DNA of 64,000 nt, taken from NCBI GenBank assembly GCA_036346355.1, contig JAYEVF010000050.1, forward strand, positions 124,001 through 188,000. Direction: 5' to 3'. Positions 46,076 to 57,205 of the stretch are shown here, in pieces. A program made the position numbers and the translations under genes. Each line of letters begins with the position of its first letter. The stretch's first letter is position 1. Below the pieces are notes generated by a model. It was not told the origin of the DNA. It did no database searches and was given only the letters and a program-made list of their open reading frames with translations. Origin of the DNA: Rhipidocladum racemiflorum. Its lineage: Eukaryota; Streptophyta; Magnoliopsida; Poales; Poaceae.

Positions 46076-47500
46076 TAAGTGGAGTTCCCCGCTTGAGTCA
46101 CTAGGCAAAAACTATAAGGACTGAACTTGAGACGCTTTCTGAATGAACGCAGCGCAACCACGCAAGCTGGTATGGGACAGTCTATTCTAGTACCTAAAGT
46201 GTGAGGGGTTAGCTGTGCCTGTTGGTAGGCCGAAGAGTGGACGATCTCCCACGTAGAGCAGGCCAGCGCGGAGTATGTTATCAAAAACCACCGGTTGTAC
46301 CTTTTTGTGCAGAGCTGGTAGATGCGGCGTGGTAGATCCTCCAGTTCATAAAATGATACAACGGGCGTCGCCATGCTATGGGAAATGCCGGTGATGCGTA
46401 TTTTGGCCGCCGTCACAAGGTTTCTTCTCCAGTGGCTCCCTTCGTGTGGAGTTGGCCTCTTTCGCCATAGCAGGGGGTTTTCGTCGCCGGTGCTGGGGTG
46501 TGGCTAAACCCTTAACGATGGGAACGAATAGTTCATTCTTGCATATCGGGTACCTCTCGGTATCGCGTGTATCCTGGCTGACAGGAGTGCAATTATGAAT
46601 TGTGTTTGGGTAAAGTGTGCAAACTCTGCAGAGTCTTAAAACAAATCTAATCGATTAGCCGTGCTCACGGTTAAGAGCAATTCTTCAGTTAATGGATCGA
46701 GTATAGTATTTGTTTTGGTTTCAAAAATAAAAAGTTACTTCGGAGTCTAGCTAAAGGTATTTGGTTCGGTATGGTACTTGGTGGATTTATGCATATATGG
46801 ATGTCGTTTCGTATCCCAGCTGCGATCATGGATGATGGCAGCCGAGAAGCTCAAATGTTACATATGCTGTAAATATGTTTTATTCAAACTGCTGTCTTTT
46901 ACATTATGTACTACTTTTCGATGAACTGTTTCAACTGCCGCTTTTCGCAACAGACCTAGTGTAGCAGCCATTTCATTTGTATCAGTCTGCACTAATTATA
47001 TTTCCATACACTAAAGTCTTGCGAGTACATACGTGTACTCACCGTTGCTTGCTAACCTTTTTCCCCAGAGGAAGGTATTGCTGATGTCCTGGATGATGGC
47101 GAGCCTCACTTCTGTGAGCTTTGTGGCTTCGTGGGCCCTTCCTCCAGTCAGTAGCCTTAGGGTTGGTGGGCCAGCTGCGCTGGTTGTGTTTCTTTTGGGT
47201 TTCCGCTGTCGTACTTCTTCTTTTGGCCTGTATTATATTTCTGCAAGTTATACACCCAGTTATGTAAATTAAATTAGCTTCTGTGCTTTGATATTCACGA
47301 TGTTGGTATGCGATACTGGGCTACTGATCCAGGGAACCAGTATCTGGTGCGTACTGGTACCGGGTTTGAAGCTAGGATTTCGATTGCGGTGATCGAAATT
47401 TTTAGGTTCAGATTTCCGGTACCGAGAACCCTGTTGCTATACGGTGCCGTACACTACAGTAGACGGTGTACAGTACGGTATAGGAAGAGGGGCTCTCACA

Positions 47501-48750
47501 ACATATGAATTGCATTCGGTGTGCTTGGCACCCGGCTCCATTTCGTCCATCATTTTCGATTCGTGCCGCAATGTTTCATTTTGGCGTCAAAGGATGCATC
47601 GTGTAAGGTGTTGCCGCAATGTTCCATTTCGTGCATCATTTTCGGCGTGTGTGCTGCTTGTCACAATGTTTCATTTTGTGCATCATTTCCATTTTCGTAT
47701 GGCTGCCGCTACACAGTGCCCGTTGGGACCCGTCGTGGATGATGTTTTTCAGACCTACTCGAATGGATTCGAAACAAATGATGAAAATCGGCAGCAAACA
47801 TCATAAGTTCTTTCGGGGCGTTTGGCACTCAGTTCTGTTTCGTGCATTGGTTCCGTTCGTATTCGGCTTAGATTACCCGTCGTGGTGGAATATTTGGCAC
47901 CGACTCGGACATATTCCAAATGCATGCCAAAATGAGTTAAAGCACATATGAATTCTAATCGGTGTGTTCGGCACTCAGTTTCCTATCGCGCAACATTTTC
48001 GAACGGGTGCCGCTTGTAGTATTCGTTCGTACACATTGCGACCCGTCGCAGAGGGATGTTTCACACTCACTCGGAAGTATTCGAAATGAATTCGGAATTG
48101 TGCTAAAATGCACGTAAAGCCCACGCGCGGAGTTTGGCCTACATTTTCGTTTCGTGCATCGTTTTGATACGCACGCAGCTTGAAGTACCCGTCGGCACCT
48201 ATCGCGGAATGCATGCCGAAATGAGGTTGGGCACACATGAACTCTATTCAGGGTGTCTACACAAGCTTTCTTTTCGTACTCGTTCTGGCACGAATGTGAC
48301 TTATAGTACATTTGTCGTGTAGGTTTCGCGCGTCGTTTTCTTGTGAAAATCCATGTACCATACAGTACTCGTCTCGGAGGAATGTTTCGTACGACCCGGG
48401 AAGATTCAAAACGCATGCCGAAATGCGCTTGGGCGTATAGGAAGTTCGTTCGGCTTGTTTGGAACAATGTTGTGTTTTGTACACCATTCTAGTACGCGTG
48501 TAGTTTACATTACAATTAGGGACCCGTTGTGCATGAATGTTTAGCTTCTATTCGGACGTACTCGAAACGCTTGCCGAAACGGGCTAGGGCACATATGAAG
48601 CCCATCGGGGAGTTTGAGACCCAGTTTCGTTACGTGCATCGTTTTCATTCGGACGCAGCTTGCGGTACCCCTTGTGACCCATCGCGGAGGCATGTTTCAC
48701 ACTCACTCGGACGTATTCGAATTGAATGCAGAATTGTGCTGAGATGCACA
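47501..48750 (-). repeat. Inverted satellite with internal deletions
   Basis: It resumes the M7 interrupted at 34930 (47501-47505 is the right ACATA duplication), then runs M6, M5 and part of M4. At about 48031 M4 jumps to M2 (TTCGTTCGT/ACACATTGCG), losing M3. Further losses occur near 48208 (ATCGCGG/AATGCATGCC, about 40 bp of M1) and near 48331 (most of the M11/M10 boundary). M10, M9 and part of M8 follow to GAGATGCACA at 48750, which is joined to CRM-C integrase sequence with ACAAG shared. Confidence 0.9.
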
Positions 48751-49932
48751 AGGTATGAAGTGTGCCATTTTAGAAAATCTATCCACAACGACAAAAATAC
48801 TATCCCTCCCCTTCTTTGTTCTAGGGAGTCCTAAAACAAAGTCCATAGAAATATCTTCCCAAGGCACGCTAGGAACAGGCAGAGGCATGTATAAACCATG
48901 TGGATTAAGTCGTGACTTAGCTTTTTGACATGTAGAGCAGCGAGCGATGAAACGTTCCACGTCTCGTCTCATCCTGGGCCAAAAGAAATGGCTAGCGAGT
49001 ATGTCCTCCGTCCTTTTCACACCAAAGTGTCCCATCAATCCTCCTCCATGCGCTTCCTGTAGCAATAACAAACGAACAGAACTAGCTGGAATACATAGTT
49101 TGTTTGCTCTAAACACAAACCCATTATTGAGGACAAATTTGTTCCAAGTTTTTCCCTCTTTACAATTGAGCAACACATTTTTAAAATCATCATCATGCAC
49201 ATATTGCTCTTTAATCGTTTCCAAACCAAAAATTTTGAAGTCAAGTTGTGAGAGCATGGTATATCTCCTAGACAAGGCATCAGCAATGACATTATCCTTT
49301 CCCTGTTTGTGTTTGATGACATAAGGAAATGACTCAATGAATTCAACCCACTTTGCATGTCTACGGTTCAGTTTAGCTTGACTTCTAATATGTTTTAATG
49401 ATTCATGATCCGAATGTATAACAAATTCCTTGGGCCATAAATAATGTTGCCATGTTTCTAAAGTTCGAACTAGTGCATATAACTCCTTATCATAAGTAGA
49501 ATAATTCAAACTTGGCCCACTCAATTTTTCACTAAAATAAGCAACAGGTTTTCCTTCTTGTAACAGAACACCACCCAAACCAATTCCACTAGCATCACAT
49601 TCTAGTTCAAAAGTCTTAGAAAAGTCTGGAAGCTGGAGTAAGGGTGCATGGGTTAACTTAGCTTTCAGAATGTTGAAGGCATCTTCCTGCGGCTTGCCCC
49701 AAGCAAAAGGTACACCCTTCTTGGTGAGCTCATTCATGGGTGCAGCGATGGTGCTGAAGTCCTTCACAAAGTGACGATAGAACCCAACAAGTCCAAGAAA
49801 ACTTCGCACCTGTGTGACCGTGTTAGGAGTCGGCCAACTCTGTATTGCGTCAACCTTGGCTTGGTCAACTTCAATTCCTGTGGAGTAACAACATAGCCAA
49901 GAAAAGATACTCGATCCGTGCAAAAGGTGCAC
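48751..49932 (-). pseudogene. CRM-C unit 1: RNase H and integrase, reading into satellite
   Basis: Minus-strand frame of 409 codons, 49932-48703. It contains RT connection (PTPNTVTQVRSFLGL), RNase H (LECDASGIG, HSDHES, VIADALSR), the intact HHCC finger (HGGGLMGHFG...RCSTCQ) and the start of the catalytic core (DFVLGLPRTKKGRDSIFVVV). At 48751 CRM ends within HFIPC, and the last ~16 codons are satellite. It lacks the second Asp and the Glu of the DDE triad. Unlike units 2 and 3, neither the RCSTC nor the RTKKGRD site is frameshifted. Confidence 0.88.
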
Positions 49933-50609
49933 TTCTCAAGGTTACCAAATAAGCGTGCATCGCGTAAAGCATTAAAAACAGCACGTAGATGTTCAAGATG
50001 ATCCTCTAAAGATTTGCTATAAATCAAGATATCATCGAAGTAAACTACCACAAATTTTCCAATGAAAACACGTAAAACCTCGTTCATCAGTCTCATGAAT
50101 GTGCTAGGAGCATTAGTCAACCCGAAAGGCATTACTAACCACTCATATAACCCGAACTTAGTTTTAAATGCTGTTTTCCATTCATCTCCTAACTTCATGC
50201 GAATCTGGTGATAGCCACTACGCAAATCCACTTTAGAGAACATAGTAGAGCCACTTAGTTCATCAAGCATATCGTCTAACCGAGGAATAGGATGGCGATA
50301 TCTAATGGTGATATTATTAATTGCTCTACAATCCACACACATGCGCCATGTTCCATCTTTCTTAGGTACTAAAATGACTGGTACAGCACAAGGACTAAGA
50401 GATTCACGTACGTACCCTTTATCAAGCAATTCGTGAACTTGGCGTTGTATCTCTTGTGTTTCTTCAGGGTTGGTTCTGTAAGGTGCTCGGTTGGGCAAAG
50501 ATGCCCCTGGAATGAGATCAATTTGATGCTCAATCCCTCTAATTGGCGGCAGCCCTGAGGATGTCCTTTGGAAAGATGTCAGTGTATTCCTGCAAAAGGT
50601 TAGTGACAA
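49764..50609 (-). pseudogene. CRM-C unit 1: reverse transcriptase (281-aa frame)
   Basis: Contains SGLPPIRGIEHQ, KGYVRESLSPCAVPVILVPK, SKVDLRSGYHQ, MPFGLTNAPSTF and VVYFDDILIYS, a complete palm core. Frame breaks flank it: near 50568 two G are missing (CTGAGGATG against CTGAGGGGATG) and near 49878 one C (ATTCCTGTGG against ATTCCCTGTGG). Units 2 and 3 are intact at both places. Confidence 0.9.
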
Positions 50610-51183
50610 CAGGAGGCAAGGAGAGGAACATCTCCTCTAGAGAAAACAAAGTTTCTTTGCAGACCAAAGCATAGCATGTAGACCTACAAACATCCAACTC
50701 ATTCAAATCAGATTTTGTTGCAAGAAAACAAGCACCTTTCAATTTAATCTCATTCGGCTTAGCACAATCAAGGTTAGATTCTTTCTGTTTATGTTGTTCA
50801 AGTCCTTTGGTGACAATCTGATTTTCACTCTTAGAATTCTCTCGATTTTTCTCTTTGCTAGATCTAGCGATTTCATCCTTTACAATGGCATCAGGTGACA
50901 TTGGGTGTAGCACAATTTTCTTTTCTTTATGCACAAAAGAGTATTGATTTGTTCTACCATGATGTAAACAATCCTTATCATATTGCCACGGTCTACCTAA
51001 TAACATAGAACATGCTTGCATAGGTACGACATCGCAATCAACATAATCATGATAGGAACCTAAAGCGAAATGCACTCTTACCATGCGAGTTACCTTGAGT
51101 TTGCCGCTGTTGTTGAACCATTGAATGTGGTAGGGCTGAGGGTGTGGTCTAGTGGAAAGTGCTAGCTTCTCCACCATGTCCAT
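50539..51183 (-). pseudogene. CRM-C unit 1: protease-RT linker (214-aa frame)
   Basis: From MDMVEKLALSTRPHPQP through MLLGRPWQYDKDC, the charged linker (KEKNRENSKSENQ) and the approach to RT (EYTDIFPKDI). Matches residues ~96-305 of the 879-aa frame of unit 3. Upstream the protease motif is in a separate frame because of a local loss at about 51207 (ACTCCTCCATC against ACTCCCACCATC). Confidence 0.85.
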
Positions 51184-51188
51184 GCTGG

Positions 51189-52615
51189 CTAGATTATTGC
51201 AACTCCTCCATCAATGATTATTCGAATGGATCGCTCCTTGATGACGCCTTTTGTGTAAAACAAGTTGTGGCGTTGATTTGGATCGGCGCGAGCAATCTGA
51301 GCACTAAGCACACGTTGTGCAATAATACTCAAATATTGGTCAGCATCACCAGCGCTCACGTGTACCTCGTCGTGCTCGGCATTTGGATCGCCGTCTTCAT
51401 GTTCAGCGAGCAAAGCATATGTTTCGTCATCAAGATCACTTGCCGAGTCATACTCGCCGTCTTCACGGATTATTAGCACACGCTTGTTCGACACTCCTCA
51501 TCATGTGACCGAAACCCTTGCAGCGATGGCACTGAACATCTTTAGTGCGTCCGTTGATGCGACTGACGGCGGCGAACTATTTGTAGTAGCTTGTGTGGCA
51601 CTTTTCATCGGCGTTGGTCGTGGTGCCGAATTTGCGGTGGTGGACGCCGTTCTGTTGATGGAAGAGGTCGGCGTGGTAGTACGGCCGGCAGGGGCAGCAG
51701 GGGTGCGCGGTGTCCACGAAGTAGTTCGACCTGCAGAAAAGTTAGTCTTGGCCCTCGATTGACGACCCTGCACTTCACGTTCAGCTTTGCAAGCAAGATG
51801 GAACAACCGAGTCATCGAATTATAATCCTTATAGTCTAGAATATCCTGGATTTCTCGAGTTAAACCACCTAAGAAACGAGCCATAGAAGCTTCCTCATTC
51901 TCAATTAATCCACAGCATAACATGCCAATTTGCAATTCTTGGTAATATTCTTCCACGAATTCTTACCTTGCTGTAGGCGCTGCAATTTATTCAATAAATC
52001 TCTAGCATAGTATGAAGGAACAAATCTATGCCTCATTAGCAATTTCAAGGCTTCCCAAGTGGTGGGTATATTATTTGGATGAGCACGGCAATGTTCTCTC
52101 CACCAAACAGAAGCAAAATCAGTGAACTCACTTGTGGCAGCCCTAACTCTTCTATTCTCAGGGAAATCATGGCACGCAAATTTTTGATCCACAAGTAATT
52201 CCCAACTAAGGTAACCATCAGGGTCATATTTACCTTCAAACGGTGGCATGTTGAAATTTACCTTAGGGAAAACATCATCTCGTTCTCGTTCCCTTGGTCG
52301 TGGAGGATCACGTCGCATACCTTGCTGATTGAAGCGTAGCCGTTGATGGTTACGATCATTATCGTAATGGATGGGGTTGACCTCCTCCGCATCAGTGGTG
52401 TCATCATATTCGTGCTCTTCGTTCTGTTCTTCTAAATCTGTTGGGGGCCTCCCCTGTGGAGCTGAATTGTTGCTTGGACGACGGGGAGGTGGATTGGAAG
52501 CACCAGATGCAGTAGCTGCAAAAGTATCAAGTCTAGCCAAAATAGTAGCAAGAGTAGTGTTAGCAATCCCTTGTGCGGCCTCGATGGATCTGAGACGGTC
52601 TTCTTGCATTGACAT
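51189..52615 (-). pseudogene. gag: CRM-C unit 1: gag and protease motif in three frames
   Basis: Minus-strand frames 52615-51905, 51956-51501 and 51494-51189. The first begins at an internal Met (MSMQEDRLRSIEAAQG); the true start is missing because the element is truncated at 52630 next to satellite. It carries the coil-like N-terminal region, the capsid core (WELLVDQKFAC, EALKLLMRHRFVPSYY), the R/T/P-rich nucleocapsid region and the acidic spacer. Frame breaks are single-base losses near 51955 (CCACGAATTC against CCACCGAATTC), 51487 (TTCGACACTCC against TTCGGACACTCC) and 51495. The zinc knuckle region is affected. Confidence 0.87.
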
Positions 52616-52630
52616 ACGCTCATTAGTGAG

Positions 52631-53215
52631 CCATACAGTACTCGCCGCGGAGGAATGTTTCGCACGACCTGGGAAGAGTCAAAACGCATGCCGAAATGCG
52701 CTTGGGCGTATATGAAGTTCGTTCGGCATGTTTGGAACAATGTTGTGTTTTGTGCACCATTCTGGTACGCGTGTAGTTTACATTACAATTAGGGACCCGT
52801 TGTGCATGAATGTTTAGCTTCTAGTCGGACGTACTCGAAACGCTTGCCGAAACGGGCTAGGGCACATATGAAGCGCATCGGGGAGTTTGAGACCCAGTTT
52901 CGTTACGTGCATCGTTTTCGTTCGGACGTAGCTTGCGGTACCCCTTGTGACCCGTCGCGGAGGCATGTTTCACACTCACTCGGATGTATTCGAATTGAAT
53001 GCAGAATTGTGCTGAGATGCACAAGCGAACATCGTATGTTAATTCTGGGTGTTTGGCACTCATTTTCGCTTCGTGCATCGCTTTCAATTTTACAGCCTAG
53101 GAACTCGTCGTTGTGGAATATTTCATGCCGACTCGGACGGATTCAAAATGCATGCCTAAATAAGCTACAACACATACGAATTGCATTCGGTGTGCTTGGC
53201 ACCCGGCTCCATTTC
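52631..53215 (-). repeat. Satellite segment inside the macrosatellite, unit 1
   Basis: 585 bp of inverted satellite, from M10 (CCATACAGTACTCGCCGCGG) through M9, M8 and M7 to the beginning of M6 (CACCCGGCTCCATTTC). The left join is to gag codons (CTCATTAGTGAG), the right join to LTR-C (TGATGGCGCC). The same two joins recur at 58800/58801 and 59383/59384. Confidence 0.93.
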
Positions 53216-54141
53216 TGATGGCGCCGTGATGGCACTATGGGTGTCCCGATCTTTCGATGAGAAACACACGATCGATTTGTTAGAGTCGACTTTGACGATC
53301 CGACTACACCGTACGACGACGATGCGCCTTAGCAATCGCTAAACCAACTCCAGCGGGTTATTGATCTTACCGTGGGCACGATCAACCTGAACACGAGGTT
53401 CAATTCCTGCAAGCAACCGAAGAACAAGCAAGAACAATAGGATAAGCAATCTGAAATTGCGGATAAAACTGGAAGCGAAACAAAGTGGAGTCTTATTGAC
53501 GATCTTGACAAGGTGGCTGTCCAGCACAACTCGCAGGATCAAGTTTGCACTTGGCTAAACTAATCAAATAAAACCCAAAACCCTAAGGAGCCGATGTCTG
53601 GCTATTTATAAGAGGTAGGGGCGTGGGAAACACGTCCAAAGCAGTAGGATACCAACTACAACTCTATTACAAGGCCCAAAGCCCAAGTCTTCTCGATTTG
53701 GAAAAGTGACGCCAATTGTTTTGCAGATTCCCGTTGACTCGGACGGAATTTGGGGATGGGGTCGGATCCGTTGGAAAGAGGACGTCGAAACCTTTCCAAC
53801 CAGTACTCATAGACCTCAAACACCCTTGTGGATCAAAAGTTATGGTCGTTTGAAGTTGGTGCTGTCCCGGAGGCCGAATCCGAGTTGAACTTGTGCACCG
53901 GAAGAATTGGCTTCATGCTTGACGTTTGGGAGTCCTTCTCCTTGGTTCCTAAGGACAATAAAATCATCACAAGGATTAAATAGCATTCCATTCATTAAAT
54001 TATTTGTATGCAACCCGAGGAACGATTCACCTGGTAATTGAATTGTCGTCTTGAGCTCGAGTAATTGGCCCTTGTATGACATTGTTGGTTTCCATTGGGT
54101 TTGTAGGTATGGCCGTATCCATGGTAGTGATGTCCTCATCA
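53216..54141 (-). repeat. CRM-C 3' LTR (unit 1/2)
   Basis: 926 bp; on the plus strand TGATGGCGCCGTGATGGCAC to GATGTCCTCATCA. TATA box TATAAATAGC on the minus strand at 53601-53610. In element sense it is the 3' LTR of the CRM-C internal region at 54142-58800. The CR segment is disturbed near 54026 and 54049 (GTCGTCTTGAGCTCG where unit 3 reads GTCGTGCGCGAGCTCG). Confidence 0.93.
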
Positions 54142-54956
54142 TCCTCCCCTTCTTGCATTTGAGTCGTCCTCGACTCAAGTTCATCATCTTCTCCCAAGTA
54201 TGGTTTCAAATCGGCAATGTTGAATGTGGGACTAACCCCAAAATCTGCAGGCAATTCAAGCTTGTATGCATTATCATTAATCTTTGCCAATACTTTGAAA
54301 GGACCATCAGCTCGCGGCATCAACTTAGATTTTATTAATTCTGTGAATCGATCTTTTAGCAAATGCAACCAAACTAAATCTCCTGGTTCAAAAGTTACAT
54401 GTTTCCTTCCCTTACTACCAGCAAGTTTATATTTAGCATTCATGCGTTCTATGTTTTCTTTAGTTGTCTCATGCATTTTCATAATCAAATCAGCACGTTG
54501 TTTAGCATCAAGATTCAATTTCTCCGAATATGGTAGAGGTAACAAATCAATTGGAGCATGAGGTACAAATCCATATACAATCTCAAAAGGGCACATCTTA
54601 GTAGTAGAATGCATAGACCGATTATAAGCAAACTCAATATGAGGCAAACATTCTTCCCACAATTTAATGTTCTTTTTCAAAACAGCCCTAAGCATAGTAG
54701 ATAAAGTTCGATTAACGACCTCAGTTTGTCCATCAGTTTGGGGATGACAAGTAGTAGAAAATAAAAGTTTAGTCCCCAATTTAGCCCACAAAGTTCTCCA
54801 AAAGTGGCTTAAGAATTTAGTGTCACGATCTGAAACTATTGTGTTAGGCACACCATGTAAGCGAACAATTTCACGAAAGAATAAGTCAGCAATGTTGGTA
54901 GCGTCATCGCTTTTGTGACAAGGTATGAAGTGTGCCATTTTAGAAAATCTATCCAC
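54027..54956 (-). pseudogene. CRM-C unit 2: integrase catalytic core to LTR (309-aa frame)
   Basis: Begins MDRFSKMAHFIPC, with VSDRDTKF and TDGQTEVVNR (second and third catalytic residues) and the C-terminal region GDLVWLHLLKDRFTELIKSK, which carries three nearby C/A or G/T differences from the PELRKSK reading of other copies. It then runs through the four-G polypurine tract into the LTR (DDEDITTMDTA...GPITRA), where a local loss ends the CR tail early. Confidence 0.87.
54142..54156 (-). other. CRM-C polypurine tract
   Basis: The minus strand reads GCAAGAAGGGGAGGA just before the LTR start. Four G keep integrase in frame with the LTR-encoded tail. The same tract lies at 60312-60326. Confidence 0.88.
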
Positions 54957-54998
54957 AACGACAAAAATACTATCCCTCCCTTCTTTGTTCTAGGAGTC

Positions 54999-56309
54999 CT
55001 AAAACAAAGTCCATAGAAATATCTTCCCAAGGCACGCTAGGAACAGGCAGAGGCATGTATAAACCATGTGGATTAAGTCGTGACTTAGCTTTTTGACATG
55101 TAGAGCAGCGGCGATGAAACGTTCCACGTCTCGTCTCATCCTGGGCCAAAAGAAATGGCTAGCGAGTATGTCCTCCGTCCTTTTCACACCAAAGTGTCCC
55201 ATCAATCCTCCTCCATGCGCTTCCTGTAGCAATAACAAGCGAACAGAACTAGCTGGAATACATAGTTTGTTTGCTCTAAACACAAACCCATTATTGAGGA
55301 CAAATTTGTTCCAAGTTTTTCCCTCTTTACAATTGAGCAACACATTTTTAAAATCATCATCATGCACATATTGCTCTTTAATCGTTTCCAAACCAAAAAT
55401 TTTGAAGTCAAGTTGTGAGAGCATGGTATATCTCCTAGACAAGGCATCAGCAATGACATTATCCTTTCCCTGTTTGTGTTTGATGACATAAGGAAATGAC
55501 TCAATGAATTCAACCCACTTTGCATGTCTACGGTTCAGTTTAGCTTGACTTCTAATATGTTTTAATGATTCATGATCCGAATGTATAACAAATTCCTTGG
55601 GCCATAAATAATGTTGCCATGTTTCTAAAGTTCGAACTAGTGCATATAACTCCTTATCATAAGTAGAATAATTCAAACTTGGCCCACTCAATTTTTCACT
55701 AAAATAAGCAACAGGTTTTCCTTCTTGTAACAGAACACCACCCAAACCAATTCCACTAGCATCACATTCTAGTTCAAAAGTCTTAGAAAAGTCTGGAAGC
55801 TGGAGTAAGGGTGCATGGGTTAACTTAGCTTTCAGAATGTTGAAGGCATCTTCCTGCGGCTTGCCCCAAGCAAAAGGTACACCCTTCTTGGTGAGCTCAT
55901 TCATGGGTGCAGCGATGGTGCTGAAGTCCTTCACCAACCGCTGATAGAATCCAGCAAGTCCTAGAAAACTTCGCACCTGTGTGACCGTGTTAGGAGTCGG
56001 CCAACTCTGTATTGCTTCAACCTTGGCTTGGTCAACTTCAATTCCCTGTGGAGTAACAACATAGCCAAGAAAAGATACTCGATCCGTGCAAAAGGTGCAC
56101 TTCTCAAGGTTACCAAATAAGCGTGCATCGCGTAAAGCATTAAAAACAGCACGTAGATGTTCAAGATGATCCTCTAAAGATTTGCTATAAATCAAGATAT
56201 CATCGAAGTAAACTACCACAAATTTTCCAATGAAAACACGTAAAACCTCGTTCATCAGTCTCATGAATGTGCTAGGAGCATTAGTCAACCCGAAGGCATT
56301 ACTAACCAC
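54999..56309 (-). pseudogene. CRM-C unit 2: RT C-terminus, RNase H and integrase finger (436-aa frame)
   Basis: Starts in MPFGLTNAPSTF after a single-A loss near 56294 (CCCGAAGGC against CCCGAAAGGC). Contains VVYFDDILIYS, the RNase H motifs and the HGGGLMGHFG half of the zinc finger. The Cys pair is lost to a one-base deletion near 55110 (GCAGCGGCGATG against GCAGCGAGCGATG in unit 1). A second loss near 54990 affects the catalytic core start. Confidence 0.88.
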
Positions 56310-57205
56310 TCATATAACCCGAACTTAGTTTTAAATGCTGTTTTCCATTCATCTCCTAACTTCATGCGAATCTGGTGATAGCCACTACGCAAATCCACTT
56401 TAGAGAACATAGTAGAGCCACTTAGTTCATCAAGCATATCGTCTAACCGAGGAATAGGATGGCGATATCTAATGGTGATATTATTAATTGCTCTACAATC
56501 CACACACATGCGCCATGTTCCATCTTTCTTAGGTACTAAAATGACTGGTACAGCACAAGGACTAAGAGATTCACGTACGTACCCTTTATCAAGCAATTCG
56601 TGAACTTGGCGTTGTATCTCTTGTGTTTCTTCAGGGTTGGTTCTGTAAGGTGCTCGGTTGGGCAAAGATGCCCCTGGAATGAGATCAATTTGATGCTCAA
56701 TCCCTCTAATTGGCGGCAGCCCTGAGGGGATGTCCTTTGGAAAGATGTCAGTGTATTCCTGCAAAAGGTTAGTGACAACAGGAGGCAAGGAGAGGAACAT
56801 CTCCTCTAGAGAAAACAAAGTTTCTTTGCAGACCAAAGCATAGCATGTAGACCTACAAACATCCAACTCATTCAAATCAGATTTTGTTGCAAGAAAACAA
56901 GCACCTTTCAATTTAATCTCATTCGGCTTAGCACAATCAAGGTTAGATTCTTTCTGTTTATGTTGTTCAAGTCCTTTGGTGACAATCTGATTTTCACTCT
57001 TAGAATTCTCTCGATTTTTCTCTTTGCTAGATCTAGCGATTTCATCCTTTACAATGGCATCAGGTGACATTGGGTGTAGCACAATTTTCTTTTCTTTATG
57101 CACAAAAGAGTATTGATTTGTTCTACCATGATGTAAACAATCCTTATCATATTGCCACGGTCTACCTAATAACATAGAACATGCTTGCATAGGTCGACAT
57201 CGCAA
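56285..57205 (-). pseudogene. CRM-C unit 2: protease-RT linker and RT N-terminus (306-aa frame)
   Basis: From QACSMLLGRPWQYDKDC to KFGLYEWLVMP. Includes the first RT catalytic Asp (SKVDLRSGYHQ). Bounded by single-base losses: near 57195 (ATAGGTCGACATC against ATAGGTACGACATC) and near 56294. YFDD lies in the following frame. Confidence 0.88.

Larger units (their letters stand above)
34931..47500 (+). mobile_element. Solo LTR of a non-CRM LTR retrotransposon (split by CRM-A)
   Basis: It starts TGTAATATCCCGAG at 34931 and ends GGCTCTCACA at 47500, flanked by 5-bp ACATA duplications. Excluding the nested CRM-A and its duplicated CTAGT, it is about 4765 bp (34931-38270 plus 46076-47500). No primer binding site, coding domain or second copy of its termini is visible, so a solo LTR fits best. 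The TGTAATA(T/C)CCCGAG start and long LTR recall Tekay/Del-like or Retand-like gypsy families; this is inference. A perfect 7-bp-stem hairpin (CGAGTAT, four T, ATACTCG) lies at 34941-34958. Short frames inside it (e.g. 36767-36952, 47033-47272) are not considered genes. Confidence 0.82.
48751..54920 (-). repeat. 6170-bp macrosatellite, unit 1
   Basis: The sequence starting AGGTATGAAGTGTGCC at 48751 recurs at 54921 and 61091, exactly 6170 bp apart each time. Unit 1 holds the CRM-C internal region (48751-52630, from integrase back to a truncated gag), satellite (52631-53215), LTR-C (53216-54141) and the integrase 3' part (54142-54920). Between copies the order and junctions are identical and sequence identity is very high, with scattered private substitutions and indels. 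Confidence 0.95.

Noticed and set aside
34931..47500. Interpretation as a complete second retrotransposon rather than a solo LTR
   Set aside because: No second copy of its termini, no primer binding site or polypurine tract, and no coding domain outside the nested CRM-A.
48703..48750. Satellite-encoded extension of the unit 1 integrase frame as a real fusion protein
   Set aside because: Only about 16 codons of satellite are read before a stop, the catalytic triad is incomplete, and no promoter or other sign of expression is seen.
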